Shown piece by piece: positions 37,501-47,041 of a DNA stretch of 64,000 nt; position 1 is the first letter of the stretch; every line of letters begins with the position of its first letter. This DNA comes from Tachypleus tridentatus (taxonomy: Eukaryota > Arthropoda > Merostomata > Xiphosura > Limulidae): NCBI RefSeq assembly GCF_004210375.1, contig NC_134825.1, positions 4,402,001-4,466,000 of the forward strand, in the 5' to 3' direction. Below the pieces are notes generated by a model. It was not told where the DNA came from. It saw only the letters and a list, made by a program, of their open reading frames with translations, and did not search any database. The translations under genes and the position numbers were made by a program.

Positions 37501-39701
37501 GTTAACTCAGGTTAGTTTTACTTCACGTGAAAATAAGTATGATGTTTATTGCTTGAAGTTAAAGACAAAACTACATAATGCCGACATTATGATGTTTATT
37601 GTTTGAAGTTAAAGACAAAGCTACATAATGCCGACATTATGATGTTTATTGTTTGAAGTTAAAGACAAAGCTACATAATGTCGACATTATGATGTTTATT
37701 GTTTGAAGTTAAAGACAAAGCTGCATAATGTCTACATTATGATGTTTATTGTTTGTAGTTAAAGACAAAGCTACATAATGTCGACATTATGATGTTTATT
37801 GTTTGAAGTTAAAGACAAAGCTACATAATGTCCACATTATGATGTCTATTGTTTGAAGTTAAAGACAAAGCTACATAATGTCGACATTATGATGTTTATT
37901 GTTTGAAGTTAAAGACAAAGCTACATAATGTCCACATTATGATGTTTATTGTTTGAAGTTAAAGACAAAGCTACATCATGTCGACATTATGATGTTTATT
38001 GTTTTAAGTTAAAGACAAAGCTACATAATGTCGACATTATGATGTTTATTTGATATCTTTATTAGTAACAGGAGGTTAAATATTCACATCAGCTAGAAAC
38101 AATGCTTATTTTTATACTTGGCAGGGAGTGTTATACAAGGTGATGGGTTAAGGCTGCCCTATGTACAACTAGTTGGCAAGTTTCTGGATGTTACTCTCAT
38201 ACCTTTTATTGTTTTATTCACTGCCTGTAAAAAGAGATGTTTTAAAACGTTTAGAGTTTCTAAAGACCCTGAACATGTCTTAAGATAGTTCTTGGTCTTC
38301 TTCTGTTCAGTTCAGCTGTTCCAAGGTTGAGTCATAACCTACACCAGAAATATCGTCTTCAATACTAAAGGAAGCTGCTACTGCATGTGTTTCTTTGTTT
38401 AACAAATGTCTCTGTGCCACAAAATATAGTAAAATGTTGCCATTAAAGATGTCACGACCAACCAATAGATTTCACACATTTTCAACTTTTCAACAGGGTC
38501 ACAGTATCCGACTTTCTTTGTTTTTCTTGGTTATTTAGGACTTTATGTGTAAAATTGCACTAACATAACAAGACCGGTTGCTACCTGTTTGTTTGTAGTT
38601 AAGCACAAAGCTAAACAAACTGCTAACTGTTCTCTGTTCAACACGCATATGGAAACCACGTTTACAGTGTTGTACTTCCGCAGATATATCGTTGTGGCCA
38701 CTGGGGACCAGTTGTTACAACGGTTTGAAATAAGAACGTTATTTTTGTAACGTTTTAGTCATCTGTACGACCACAATTTTTAAACTGTTATATAAATTAG
38801 TAACACTAACATATATATAAGTCCTCTCAATAACATTTATCAAATGGATATTTTGTGTATAGCACTTTTCATGCAGCGAAATCAATATTTATAGTTATTT
38901 TTCTATTTTAAAAAGAGGAAATCCTCAATAGCCGCGGAAGTAATTAGATCTGAAATGAATGAAGAAGTGAAGCCTCGAACTAAAAGTTTGTACGTGACAA
39001 AAATAAAACTTACAACCATTCTATACGCCGCTATGCTGAAGCTAAAAACGAAGGATTTGGAAAATGCAAAACATTAGCATTTCTTAATAAAAGATTAGTT
39101 GTGTTTCAATAATTAATAATAATATCAATTGTTAATTGCATAGGTTAATATTTTTTAACAATTCAGGACTGCAAGTTTTATATACATTTTCAACTTTTAG
39201 GATATTTGTTTGTTGTTACAAGTTCAGTTAAAATTCTTCTTGTCAAGTAATCAGTAAGTATGATCATTATTTCTGATAAACTTATGTATGCAATCATGTA
39301 CTGAAAAAATATTTTAATGTTTATATACAGTTTTTCTGTACTTACAAAATAAAACATCTTATTTGTAGTTATTTTTTTAAATTAGATATAAATTACATAT
39401 ATTTTGTACTTTTCATGTATATATGTATGTGTCTTTTTATTAGCTCCGTATTATTTTCCTGGTTTAATTAACTTCTTTTTGTTATTTATTTATATTTTTA
39501 TAGGTGCATGCTAAGCACGAAGAGAAATCTGAGTGCCGACAAGTTTATCGAGAGTACAACAGAGAGTTTCTGTTGCCAAATGGAACCAACCCAGAAATGA
39601 TTAAATCATCTTTATCAAAAGATGGCGTTCTAACAGTTGAAGCGCCTCTACCGGCCTTAGAAGGATCACAAGAACGAATGATTCCTATTCACTCAGCTTA
39701 A
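25585..39701 (+). CDS. Small heat-shock protein (HSP20/alpha-crystallin family), three exons
   Basis: Small heat-shock proteins are ATP-independent chaperones that form oligomers and hold unfolding proteins. Joining 25585-25587, 30193-30576 and 39504-39701 gives about 194 residues, usual for arthropod 'lethal(2) essential for life'-type members. In order: a short N-terminus; a charged, probably coiled-coil helix (about residues 21-50, R-E-R-F-D-A-E-M-K-R-M-E-E-E-M); a Ser/Thr-rich linker; the alpha-crystallin domain from about residue 103 (LKLRFDVSEYNPEEIVVK); its continuation in exon 3 (HAKHEEK, YREYNREFLLP, SSLSKDGVLTVEAPLP); and a C-terminal I-P-I motif that normally docks on a neighbouring subunit. 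The exon 2/3 junction is phase 0 inside the domain (NRLQ|VHAK). A TATA box and a CRE lie upstream. I saw no clear heat-shock element, so stress induction is not shown. The introns total 13.5 kb and carry about nine tandem arrays. Confidence 0.85.
25702..25790 (+). repeat. SINE family 2 head
   Basis: CCAGTGGCACAGTGGTATGT, CGGACTGAAAACCG, TTTCGAAACC and GAGCAGAGCA give the family-2 tRNA-like head inside HSP20 intron 1. Confidence 0.6.
25968..26260 (-). repeat. SINE family 1, split by a nested SINE
   Basis: The 3' end (minus strand) lies at 25968-26011 and the central domain resumes at 26159-26255 (CTAGAGGGAAAGCAGCTAG, ACTCTTGGGCTACTC). The two halves join in register when the insert is removed. 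Confidence 0.85.
26012..26158 (-). mobile_element. SINE family 2 inserted into SINE family 1
   Basis: This complete minus-strand copy has a tRNA-like head (CACTACGGG run on the + strand, GGTTTGATACCCGTGG on the minus strand) and a tail (GCACAAAGCTACACAATGGG, then a T-rich run on the + strand). It is flanked by ATTAGAGG (26004-26011) and ACTAGAGG (26159-26166), a 7/8 match to the expected target-site duplication. Confidence 0.8.
26336..27030. repeat. Minisatellite, 73 bp unit, ~9 copies
   Basis: The unit contains GCCTGTTCATTATTGGACTG, CCGAGATAACTTAC and AATTATTGGAAAACTTAC. The period is 73 bp (26405 to 26478 and on). Outer copies are diverged, as expected of an ageing array edge. It lies in HSP20 intron 1. 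Confidence 0.92.
27244..29175. repeat. Minisatellite, 42 bp unit, ~46 copies, palindrome in each unit
   Basis: The unit contains CTTACAACAATATATTGTAC and TGCATCTCCTTCTGACTCC. Each unit carries the 12 bp perfect palindrome ACAATATATTGT. Copies at 27244-27600 and 28800-29000 are clean. Many copies between 27600 and 28800 carry 1-4 base insertions or deletions. Frames on both strands are open in places because 42 is a multiple of 3; these are not genes. It lies in HSP20 intron 1. Confidence 0.96.
29213..29580. repeat. Minisatellite, 46-47 bp unit, 8 copies
   Basis: GGTTACCATTCCATTGTTCC and TAATGTCCCACATATCTTTC repeat at 29213, 29260, 29306, 29353, 29399 and on. The array lies in HSP20 intron 1. 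Confidence 0.94.
29718..30003. repeat. Minisatellite, 60 bp unit, ~5 near-identical copies
   Basis: GTTAGTACCAATCTTATGGT, ACACAATGATACATTATC and TTTTTGTGGTTTATCTC repeat with a 60 bp period and essentially one base difference. It lies in HSP20 intron 1, about 190 bp before exon 2. Confidence 0.96.
30193..30576 (+). CDS. HSP20 gene exon 2
   Basis: The exon holds 128 codons in phase 0 between acceptor TTCTTCATTCCATAG (ends 30192) and donor CTTCAG|GTAAGC (30577). It encodes the N-terminal region, the coiled-coil-like segment, the Ser/Thr-rich linker and the first strands of the alpha-crystallin domain. Base composition is clearly more GC-rich than the flanking introns. If unspliced, the frame meets TAA four codons later. 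Confidence 0.9.
30591..30985 (+). repeat. Five extra tandem copies of the exon 2 3' end with splice donor
   Basis: The last ~64 coding bases of exon 2 plus the donor and 14 intron bases form a 78 bp unit. It starts at 30513 (the real exon end), 30591, 30669, 30747, 30833 (86 bp spacing because of an 8 bp insertion) and 30911. Every copy keeps CAG|GTAAGC, and every copy is followed in frame by TAA or TAG. The copies differ from the exon mainly by codon AAC to AGC and by silent changes. They alternate CCTGAGG and CCTAAGG, which suggests growth by doubling of a two-unit block. None has a convincing acceptor. Confidence 0.95.
30986..32849. other. HSP20 intron 2, mostly unrecognised; one SINE fragment
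   Basis: This is AT-rich intronic sequence. The only recognised element is a decayed family-2 SINE on the minus strand at about 31490-31590 (GTTAAGCTACACAATAGG, AGTTTTTAGTGTTATG). Confidence 0.5.
32850..32911. repeat. Two-copy direct repeat, 31 bp
   Basis: TCTTTAGTTTTCAGTTCCCC starts at 32850 and 32881, each copy ending CTGTAGTGCTA. It is a simple tandem duplication in HSP20 intron 2. Confidence 0.85.
32985..33208 (-). repeat. SINE family 1, nearly full length
   Basis: On the + strand it runs GGAATTTCGCGCAAAGCTAC, CCGTCCCTAATTTAGC, CATCACCCACCGCTAACTC, GGGATTGACCGTC, GGGCGAGCATGTTTGG and ends in a B-box remnant GGGGATTCGAG. It lies in HSP20 intron 2. Confidence 0.85.
33618..33735 (+). repeat. 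SINE family 2, diverged
   Basis: CCCCCTGGCGGCCCAACG, GAGGCTAAAAATAAGGGCTC, GATACCAACTGTGCG and TGTGTAGCTTTACGCTCAA follow the family-2 order. The copy is decayed. Confidence 0.5.
33736..34439. other. HSP20 intron 2, nothing recognised
   Basis: Short open frames here (including the 34199-34411 region) have no recognisable content. Confidence 0.45.
34440..34552 (-). repeat. SINE family 2
   Basis: The + strand shows ACTAAGCACAAATCTG, GGCTATCTGTGCTCTGC, GCGGGTATCAAGAGCC, TTTTAGCGCTT and CCACTGTGCCACCAGG. This is a whole minus-strand copy in HSP20 intron 2. Confidence 0.7.
34553..35464. other. HSP20 intron 2, nothing recognised
   Basis: This is AT-rich intronic sequence without a recognised element. 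Confidence 0.45.
35465..35715. repeat. Minisatellite, ~35-40 bp unit, ~7 copies
   Basis: GGAAGCATAT followed by a variable A-run and ACTGAATAACATGTCTTAA repeats. The length varies with the A-run (ttgaaaactg, ttTaaaaaactg, atataaaaaactg). Confidence 0.9.
35722..35922. repeat. Minisatellite, ~39-42 bp unit, 5 copies
   Basis: TATGTTAACAGTGGGCTGA and ACTCTCCCTGGTATCAGG repeat with more divergence than the neighbouring array. It immediately follows the ~36 bp array, so two unrelated units sit side by side. Confidence 0.88.
35972..36049. repeat. Perfect inverted repeat: 37 bp arms, 4 bp loop
   Basis: The left arm 35972-36008 (starts ATTTATATGCAAAAACGGC) and right arm 36013-36049 (ends GTTTTTGCATATAAAT) are exact reverse complements around the loop AGTG. 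Transcribed in HSP20 intron 2, it would fold into an uninterrupted 37 bp hairpin. A related but imperfect motif (GGCTGAAAAAGTGTTTACG) lies ~200 bp downstream at 36260, so the sequence probably belongs to a repeat family. Confidence 0.95.
36050..36408. other. HSP20 intron 2, nothing recognised
   Basis: This is sequence between the hairpin and the 48 bp array. The long + frame beginning at 36290 is mostly array. Confidence 0.45.
36409..37347. repeat. Minisatellite, 48 bp unit, ~20 copies
   Basis: The unit contains CATCGAACATCCTGCACTTC and TACTGTAATAACATGCAG. Two internally shortened units occur near 36555 and 37125. Several frames on both strands are open because 48 is a multiple of 3 (for example period RTSCTSYTVITCRNRH on the + strand). 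These are artefacts. It lies in HSP20 intron 2. Confidence 0.96.
37541..38050. repeat. Minisatellite, 50 bp unit, ~10 copies, 18 bp palindrome, SINE-like
   Basis: The unit contains GATGTTTATTGTTTGAAGTT and AAAGACAAAGCTACATAATG. Several copies carry the perfect 18 bp palindrome CATAATGTCGACATTATG at the unit junction. The GTTTGAAGTTAAAGACAAAGCTACATAATG part resembles the 3' end of SINE family 2 on the minus strand (AGTTAAGCACAAAGCTACAC), so the array probably grew from a SINE tail. Confidence 0.94.
38051..38587. other. HSP20 intron 2, nothing recognised
   Basis: The composition is slightly less AT-rich than the surroundings, but I could not read a gene or element. Confidence 0.4.
38588..38706 (-). 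repeat. SINE family 2
   Basis: TTTGTAGTTAAGCACAAAGC, AACACGCATATGGAAACC, TTTACAGTGTTGTACTTCCG and GTGGCCACTGGGG give a complete but diverged minus-strand copy in HSP20 intron 2. Confidence 0.65.
38707..39503. other. 3' part of HSP20 intron 2
   Basis: This is AT-rich sequence ending in a long T-rich tract and TTTTTATAG, the acceptor of exon 3. Nothing else was recognised. Confidence 0.5.
39504..39701 (+). CDS. HSP20 gene exon 3 (terminal)
   Basis: The exon holds 65 codons plus TAA, beginning GTG-CAT-GCT (Val-His-Ala) directly after a T-rich acceptor ending TATAG. It supplies the rest of the alpha-crystallin domain (HEEK, YREYNREFLLP, LSKDGVLTVEAPLP) and the C-terminal extension with the I-P-I motif (RMIPIHSA). 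Continuity with exon 2 in phase 0 restores an uninterrupted family domain. Confidence 0.92.
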   Translation: MHAKHEEKSECRQVYREYNREFLLPNGTNPEMIKSSLSKDGVLTVEAPLPALEGSQERMIPIHSA

Positions 39702-40204
39702 ACTAAACAACGACAAAATTTATCGTAATTAATATATTATCGTAAGAATATAAAGTAGCTTTTATTTTCAAGCAAAGTTTTCGCTGTTCTTGGTTTCCTG
39801 TGATAATGTTCCCACTTACACAAAAATCGTTTCACATTTCAAAATAAGTTGCACTTAGATTTCGGTTTCATCCAACGTTTATTAATCCTTAATCGAAACG
39901 ATACTTTGTTTGTTCTGAAAAGCTACTTGTTACAATATTCAGTCACCTGTAATGGCATTCCTTGTGTTGAAATGTTCTTACTTTGATAGTAAGTCACAGC
40001 AGTAACATTATATCTGTATTAGTATAGTCTACGCATCCACTAAAATATAATTCTACAACCTAATCACATTTTAAAGAAATAATACACGTTAGAACAGTAG
40101 AACACAGCACGTAAAAACAATGACAAGTTCGCTATCCTACGTCGATGCTCGGTGTTGTTTATCTCGTGTGATATTTCTTTGTACTTACATGTTGTTAAAA
40201 GAAA

Positions 40205-40210
40205 AATAAA
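40205..40210 (+). terminator. Poly(A) signal AATAAA of the HSP20 gene
   Basis: AATAAA lies ~500 bp after the HSP20 stop, followed by a T/C-rich stretch. It is the likeliest 3' end of the transcript, although weaker variants lie closer to the stop. Confidence 0.45.
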
Positions 40211-40565
40211 GTTCTTCTTTCTCTCTCTTAAAAGTCATGTTATTAGTTAATCTGGTTCATACTACAACAACAGCGACTACGTAACCCAGCCAGCCTGGTG
40301 AACCGTCGCATTTCTCACAATACCTCGTCGGCACTAGGTACGCTGGATATTGTGTGTTTGACATATACTCTTACACTTCCGTTCTCAGAATTGCTAGTGT
40401 AGTTTTCTCTCCTTTTAACGTTATGGTTGAAGTGACCCATGACGAGAACAACACGACTAATAGTTGCGATTCATAGTAACGTTAATTCAAGTAAAAATAA
40501 AACTGATAACTAAATAGTTGGTTTTGAATACAAATAATGTGTTATAAATTCTTACCCTAATTCTA

Positions 40566-40822
40566 AGCCAGCTGGTTAGGGCGACTGACTCGCAATCTGA
40601 GGGTCGCGGGTTCGAATCCCCGTCCCACCAAACATACTCGCTCTTTCAGCCGCGGGAGTGTTATAATGTGACGGTAACTCTCACTATTCGCTGGTAAAAG
40701 AGTGGTCCAAGAGTTGATGGTGGATGGTGATGACTAGCTTCCCTTCCTTCTAGTTTCCATTTCTAAATTAGGGACGACTAGTGCGGATAGCCCTCGTGTA
40801 GCTTTGCGCAATATTCAACAGA
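40566..40822 (+). repeat. SINE family 1, full length with intact B box
   Basis: The head AGCCAGCTGGTTAGGGCGAC, ACTCGCAATCTGAGGGTCGC, B box GGTTCGAATCC and CCCGTCCCACCA looks tRNA-like. The central domain (GATGGTGATGACTAGC) and 3' end (CTCGTGTAGCTTTGCGC) follow. Confidence 0.9.
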
Positions 40823-41204
40823 AACCAAACACTAATTCTAAATTGTAAATTATTTGAATAAATAATAATAACTACAGTTTACAACATTAGAGTTGTTGTA
40901 GTTCATACAACTAATGACATAAATAGTGTCTGTCATACCCCAGCCTGTCTGCTAAGTTCTGGTGATGGACTAAGCGTATTATCAGCACTAGATATGACAG
41001 ATTTAGTGCATCCTTCTCTGTATTCACTTAAGTATCCTTAGAATAGAATATTTACATTTGAACTTGAAATTACTCAATGCTAATTTCATTCGAAAGAAAA
41101 ACGTAGACAGTTCTTATTTACATTTAGGAGTTCAAAGGTCAGTGTAATAATCATTCCTTTACACTATATGTATTTTTTTTACTTTTATAAGCCACACACA
41201 CTAT
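40823..41204. other. No recognised feature
   Basis: This is AT-rich spacer. Confidence 0.45.
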
Positions 41205-41285
41205 TTAATGGCATCGCACAGATTAGAACTCGAATCACTTGGCTCGAAATACAAAGCTGAACCACAGTGCTAACCTGTGTCCACG
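41205..41285 (-). repeat. Possible tRNA-like SINE head, decayed
   Basis: On the minus strand, GGTTAGCACTGTGGTTCAGC and a B-box-like GATTCGAGTTC are spaced as in the other SINE heads. There is no convincing tail. Confidence 0.3.
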
Positions 41286-41713
41286 TGCATAACTATCAGT
41301 ATGTATTAGTCCAGTTCATTTAACACGTTTAGTACATTAACTGACTGAGACCAGTACCATCACAATAGGTAACTGAATAGAGTTAAACATACCAGAACTG
41401 AAATATACGTCAAATCATCTTGAAAACACAATAAAAACATTCAATATTTTGCGAAAGTTTCGCTTCACTGTTAAATTTTAAATTCACAGTGAAACTATTA
41501 ATTTTAAGAAATCTAAAATTTACGAGTAGATTTTTGACTTCGTGAAAAGTTAATCTAAAGTGGTGAAACCAGTAATTCAAAGGTTCATGATATAACGACT
41601 TAAAACAATAATTTATAAACAACTTTACGTTTGCACAGAATTTTTCCCAAATAAATATTGTAATGAAATAATGACACGTGACTCGTCAATAAAACTAACA
41701 TTCTCACTTAATT
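41286..41713. other. No recognised feature
   Basis: This is AT-rich spacer with short chance frames. Confidence 0.45.
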
Positions 41714-41992
41714 GGGCCTGGCATGGCTTAGCGCGTTAAGGCGTGCGCTTCGTAATCTGAGGGTCGCGGGTTCGCGCCCGAGTCGCATAAACATGCTCGC
41801 CCTCCCAGCCGTGGGGGCGTTATAATGTGACGGTCAATCCCACTATTCGTTGGTAAAGAGTAGCCCAAGAGTTGGCGGTGGGTGGTGATGATTAGCAGCC
41901 TTCCCTCTAGTCTTACACTGCTAAATTAGGGACGGCTAGCACAGATAGCCCTTGAGTAGCTTTGTGCGAAATTCCAAAACAAACAAACAATC
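41714..41992 (+). repeat. SINE family 1, full length
   Basis: It runs from GGGCCTGGCATGGCTTAG, CGTAATCTGAGGGTCGCG and GTGACGGTCAATCCCAC, through GGCGGTGGGTGGTGATGATT, to GAGTAGCTTTGTGCGAAATT and a CAAAACAAACAAACAA tail. Confidence 0.93.
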
Positions 41993-42719
41993 AATTGTGA
42001 CGTGACACGAACCTTCAACTCTCGAATTCATAGTCTGAAACGATAACTATTATATAATATCCGACCAAATTCTATGTAACAAGGTAAACTAAACAGTTAT
42101 GTTTTTTACTATTATATTTTATTATCGGCTGTAAAATTTCGAATAATAAATTAGGTGCAATGCCATAATATTTTTCATGCACGAAAGTTAACGAAGGTTA
42201 TTACGGGATATATTAAAAATGACCCAACTCCCCTTCTAAATGATATATACACTTTACCAATATAAGAAGCCCAACTGTATTTCTTTGGTTGTTTGGCGTT
42301 TGCTGGTGCAAAGCAACAAGGCTATCTGCACCAAACAACCGGTAAAAAGTAAAAATAAAATTAGAATTATTAAAACACGTAAAAAAAATCATTTTGAGAA
42401 AAAACAAAATCCAATTTTCTAATTAAAATCTTAAATAGAGTTAGAAAGGACAGCTGCCCTTAAAATTTAAAAACACAACTGAGGTGGACAGTGTCACCAT
42501 CGTCAGTGACACTGTCCAGCGTTAGGGGTAAACCTGTGTATAAAACATTTAAAATGGTACCGTCGTTAAGAGTCGTAACGACGACAAGACAGTAAAATGT
42601 GACTTATTGTGATCAGAGTGATACACAGACTACACAGTAGTGCATCAGTTCCAGATAAAAGAAAACGATGAGTTATAAAACTGTGACCAATGTGTTGTTG
42701 AGTTAGAACAACTTCCTCT

Positions 42720-45700
42720 TTCTGATCCTTACTGAAACAAGGACGGCCAACGTCCGATATAGGGTTTTATTTGGAAAAGCTTGTTATCACGTTGCTCACT
42801 CCAAGTCGACTGCCAACTGGCACGGAGCCGAATCTTAAATACAGAATCATAGTCCATGTATGGACTAGGAAAGGCTGTGATACTACCAGAGGTGACACTT
42901 AGCTGCGATGTTAGCAAGCTCGTGTCCGTGAATACTGACGTGGCCTGGTATCCAGAAAAACTATACAGAAGTAGATGATAGAGAGAAATGGACCAGTCAG
43001 TTTAGAGTATGGACAAAAACAGGGTGAAAAATAACATGAAGCGATACCAGGACTAGTAGAGAACTGACATGAAGCAATACCAGCACCAGTTCAGAACTAA
43101 CATGAAGTGATACCAGGACCAGTACAGAACTAACATGAAGCAATAGCAGGACCAGTACAGAACTAACATGAAGCGATACCAGGGCTAGTACAGAACTAAC
43201 ATGAAGCAATACCAGGACCAGTAGAGAACTAACATGAAGCAATACCAGGACCAGTACAGAACTAACATAAAGCAATACCAGGACCAGTACAGAACTAACA
43301 TGAAGCAATACCAGGGCCAGTACAGAACTAACATGAAGCGATACCAGGGCCAGTACAGAACTAACATGAAGCAATACCAGAACCAGTACAGAACTAACAA
43401 GAAGTGATACCAGGACCAGTACAAAACTAACATGAAGCGATACCAGCACCAGTACAAAACTAACATGAAGCAATACCAGGACCAGTACAGAACTAACATG
43501 AAGCGATACCAGCACCAGTACAGAACTAACATGAAGCGATACCAGCACCAATACAGAACTAACATGAAGCGATACCAGGACCAGTACAGAACTAACATGA
43601 AGCGATACCAGGACCAGTACAGAACTAACATGAAGCGAAACCAGGACCAGTACAGAACTAACATGAAGCGATACCAGGACCAGTACAGAACTAACATGAA
43701 GCGATACCAGGACCAGTACAGAACTAACATGAAGCAATACCCGGACCAGTACAGAACTAACATGAAGCAATACCCGGACCAGTACAGAACTAACATAAAG
43801 CGATACCAGGACCAGTAGAGAACTAACATGAAGCGATACCAGGATCAGTACAGAACTAACATGAAGTGATACCAGGGCCAGTTCAGAACTAACATGAAGT
43901 GATACCACGACCAGTACAGAACTAACAAGAAGTGATACCAGGGCCAGTACAGAACTAACATGAAGCAATACCAGGACCAGTACAGAACTAGCATGAAGCA
44001 ATACCAGGACCAGTACAGAACTAACATGAAGCGATACCAGGGCCAGTAGAGAACTAAGCGAGTCAGTATAAATAGTACAGTTCGTGTGCTACATAGCTTC
44101 TATTTATCTAAGGCAAGAGAAATGTTATACAGTTCGGCAGTGAACACAGAAACTGTAGTGGGGATTTTGTGTACAACAACCACCAAACCACAACAAATCA
44201 TGGTAGAGCTGACAGAGTGACGTGATTTTGAACCATCTCTACGAATGGGAATGGAAAGATGGCCAACAGAAGACAGTAATTCCAATCGGGAATATCTGCC
44301 CTTTCTCAGCTGACGTAAAGAAAGGTCACACTTGGGAATAGAAATAAGCCATGGTTGGATGGGCTGACCAGTGCATACAGCAGTGTTATTCAAGAACAGA
44401 CTCAATTCACCCATTGAATTGGTGAATGGATATAAAGCCCAAAAGAAAAAATGGCCGACCGTTTATTCTGAAAAGCATGATCCACTGAAGAAGGAAAACT
44501 CATCTCCAGGTGGAATGCTATGGTAAGGAACAAAGTTTTGAAGCATTCAGTAAAGACAGTTGAAAATGGCGAATATATAGAGGAAGTTCATGAGACCCAG
44601 TGTACAAACTCTGGATTGGAGAAGTGTGGAAGGCCTCTGTGCAGAGCCAAAGCCCCTAATGATAAACAGGATCCAACATCTTCAAGGCCGAAATCCTGGC
44701 AGAGCCATAGACCAGAGACCCATATTCCAGTTTTGATCGAATGAGGGGACGATAGATCTTGAACATAGAACATAGATCCACTCCCCAAGAGGTGAAAGAG
44801 AGGACACAGAGGAAGTTCAATGTCTTTGTACACTTGACACGTAGCTGTTTGATGAGTCACTTGAGTTACACCACTTGAAAGGGGCGATTATAATTATAGA
44901 GATTATCAGCCTGACAGTAGACCACAGGAAGCACAAGTTTATCAAAGCGGATCTCGGAATTGAGTGAATGCCCGTATTGCATGTAGAGAGAGAAAAAGTA
45001 AAATCATTTACTGTGATCCACTTCAGTAAATAATTGAGGGCAGTCTGTAGCTTCTGCTCAATAAACCTCCTGTTCGACGACTAACAAGAAGCGTAGAAGT
45101 CATCAACATAGAAACCATTTGCAGCTGTAGGGGATAGTTGTCCAGTAATGGCATTAATCTTTATAATGAAAAGTGTGGCATTCAAGAAACAGCCTCCAAA
45201 AACTCAAAGTTCCTGTGGGAAATAATAGGAAAGAGTCTGACCCACATCAACTTGGAATCGTCAGTCCATTAAAAATGTTTAATAAAAATCGGCAAATGAC
45301 CACGCAACCAGTGTGAGCGGGGATTTCGCAGGATGCCATACCTCCAAGTAGTATCATATGCTTTATCAAGGTAAAAAAATAGAGAAACAAGATGTTGTCA
45401 CTTGAGTAAGGCTTCCCTGATTGACGTTTCAAGTCGAATCAGGTGGTCCACAGTGGAGCGTTGTCGTCAAAATCCACACTGGATGGGTGAGAGGAATTTG
45501 TTTGATTCGAGGGACAGCTCATCAAAGCAATTGGACAGTAGTTTGAAGGAAACTTGGGATCTTTCCCAGGCCTAGGAAAAGGTAACACAATAGCATGGTG
45601 CCAAGCTTCAGAAAGAAAACATTCTCCTGCCAGATCCAGTTAAAAACAACCAGAAGAACAGCAACAAAAACAGGAAATAGATGGCGCAACATCTCATAGT

Positions 45701-47041
45701 GAATATCATCAGGTCCGACTGATGTACTGCCAGACTGATAAAGAGTGAGCTTGAGGTCCACCACTGTAAAGGGGCGATTATAATTATAGAGATTATCAGC
45801 CTGACAGAAAATAAGCGATCACTTTGCCCATGTCTTCATGTTTAAGAAGGTGGGAGGTTAAGCAGAAGTGCTTGATGCACGAGAAAAGCTTTCTCCGACA
45901 GTATCGGCGATGTTATGAGCATTAGTAACTTCCTGGCCATCAGAAAGCAAGATTGAAAGGTGGACAGAAGCATACTGTCCATTGACTTTTCGATTCTTGT
46001 CCCATATCACTTTGGAACTTGTGGTAGAAGAGATGCTAGATGTGTATTTTATCCAAAATTTCTTCTAGCTTTGACATATGACCTTCTGAGTACGTGCACG
46101 ATCCCACTAAAAAGCAGTGTGGTATCCCAGGCCCGTTTTTGAGTCTTCCGTGCCACGTGGCAGGCAAGATTTTACCACGGACAAAGATACTGTGGAAAAC
46201 TTGTCGAGGTTTAAGAAATACACTGAGGAGCTATCTGTACAATACAGTCAGTCACTGCTGCCATGCACTCGTCTATCGAAACTTACAGACGATGGTAGAA
46301 CCAAGTTCTGAGAGAGCAGTGAAAGAGGGCCAGTTGGTCTAGTCCAACTTCTATCGACGCACGCGGGTCTGGTTGCATCAACTATGGCCAGTCTCTCTCA
46401 GTATGATAGGAAAATGATCACTGCCCCATGGGTTGCTGTCAACCCTCCAAGGAAAGTAAGAGAAAAGTGAAGGGGAGCAGGCATGGAGATAAATAGCAGT
46501 AAACGACTAACTTGGTGCTTTAAAATAAGTATAAGAATCAGTATTGAAGAGAGAAAGGTTGTGATCCAAGAACATATACTCTATGGAACGACCCCTCCCA
46601 TGAATATCAGTACCACCCCAAAGGGAATTATGTCCATTAAAATCCCCCAGGATTAAAAAGGGAAATAGCAACTGTTCAATGAGGGCTTCAAGGTTTGACT
46701 GATCATAGGTCTCTTCAGGAGACAGGTAGAGAGAACGAATGGTGATGGTACAACCCAAGAAAATATGGATGACTATGGTCTCCCGATACAGGTGTATCGA
46801 GTGGCAAAGACAAAGTGGGTGCATGCTGATTGACCAGTAGTACCATCCCTTTATGCACTCTTCCATCACACTACCTGTCATTTCTATACAAAGAAAGGTA
46901 CCAAAGGATGATTGCATCAGCAGGTTTCAGAAGCATTTCCTGTAAAGAGAGACATACAGGATGATAAAAATCAATCAAAATTTTAATGTCATCTATATTT
47001 GAATGAAAACCCTGACAGTTCCACTGCATCATAGTGGTCAT
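42720..47041 (-). pseudogene. LINE ORF2: endonuclease, reverse transcriptase, RNase H
   Basis: It starts at ATG 47041 (M-T-T-M-M-Q-W-N-C-Q-G-F, the usual LINE ORF2 opening). The endonuclease spans about 47041-46507 (L-S-L-Q-E, then L-I-L-G-D-F-N-G-H-N near its centre). Reverse transcriptase motifs follow: G-P-D-D-I-H-Y-E-M-L (about 45715), D-K-A-Y-D-T-T-W (about 45350) and F-Y-V-D-D-F (catalytic, codons at 45099-45110). RNase H appears as T-A-E-L-Y-N-I-S-L-A-L (about 44120) and, beyond the minisatellite, W-I-P-G-H-V-S-I-H-G-H-E-L-A-N (about 42930). A C-terminal W-Q-S-T-W, N-K-L, K-P-Y-I-G region lies at 42730-42830. Reading needs several frame changes, so the gene is dead. Confidence 0.85.
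43033..44060. repeat. Minisatellite, 33 bp unit, ~31 copies, inside the LINE
   Basis: AACATGAAGCGATACCAGGA and CCAGTACAGAACT repeat every 33 bp with many single-base variants. LINE RNase H sequence lies on both sides (44100-44414 and 42720-42960), so the array grew within or was inserted into the element. Long frames on both strands (period VSSVLVLVSLH on the minus strand) are artefacts of the 11-codon period. Confidence 0.96.

Noticed and set aside
40566-40640. True tRNA gene in the SINE head
   Set aside because: B box and anticodon-like loop are present, but the acceptor stem does not pair and the sequence runs into the SINE body. The same applies to the other SINE heads.
42485-42518. 13 bp stem, 8 base loop hairpin as a regulatory RNA structure
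   Set aside because: It is a real inverted repeat (GGACAGTGTCAC / GTGACACTGTCC), but it lies in the C-terminal coding region of the decayed LINE and is probably incidental.
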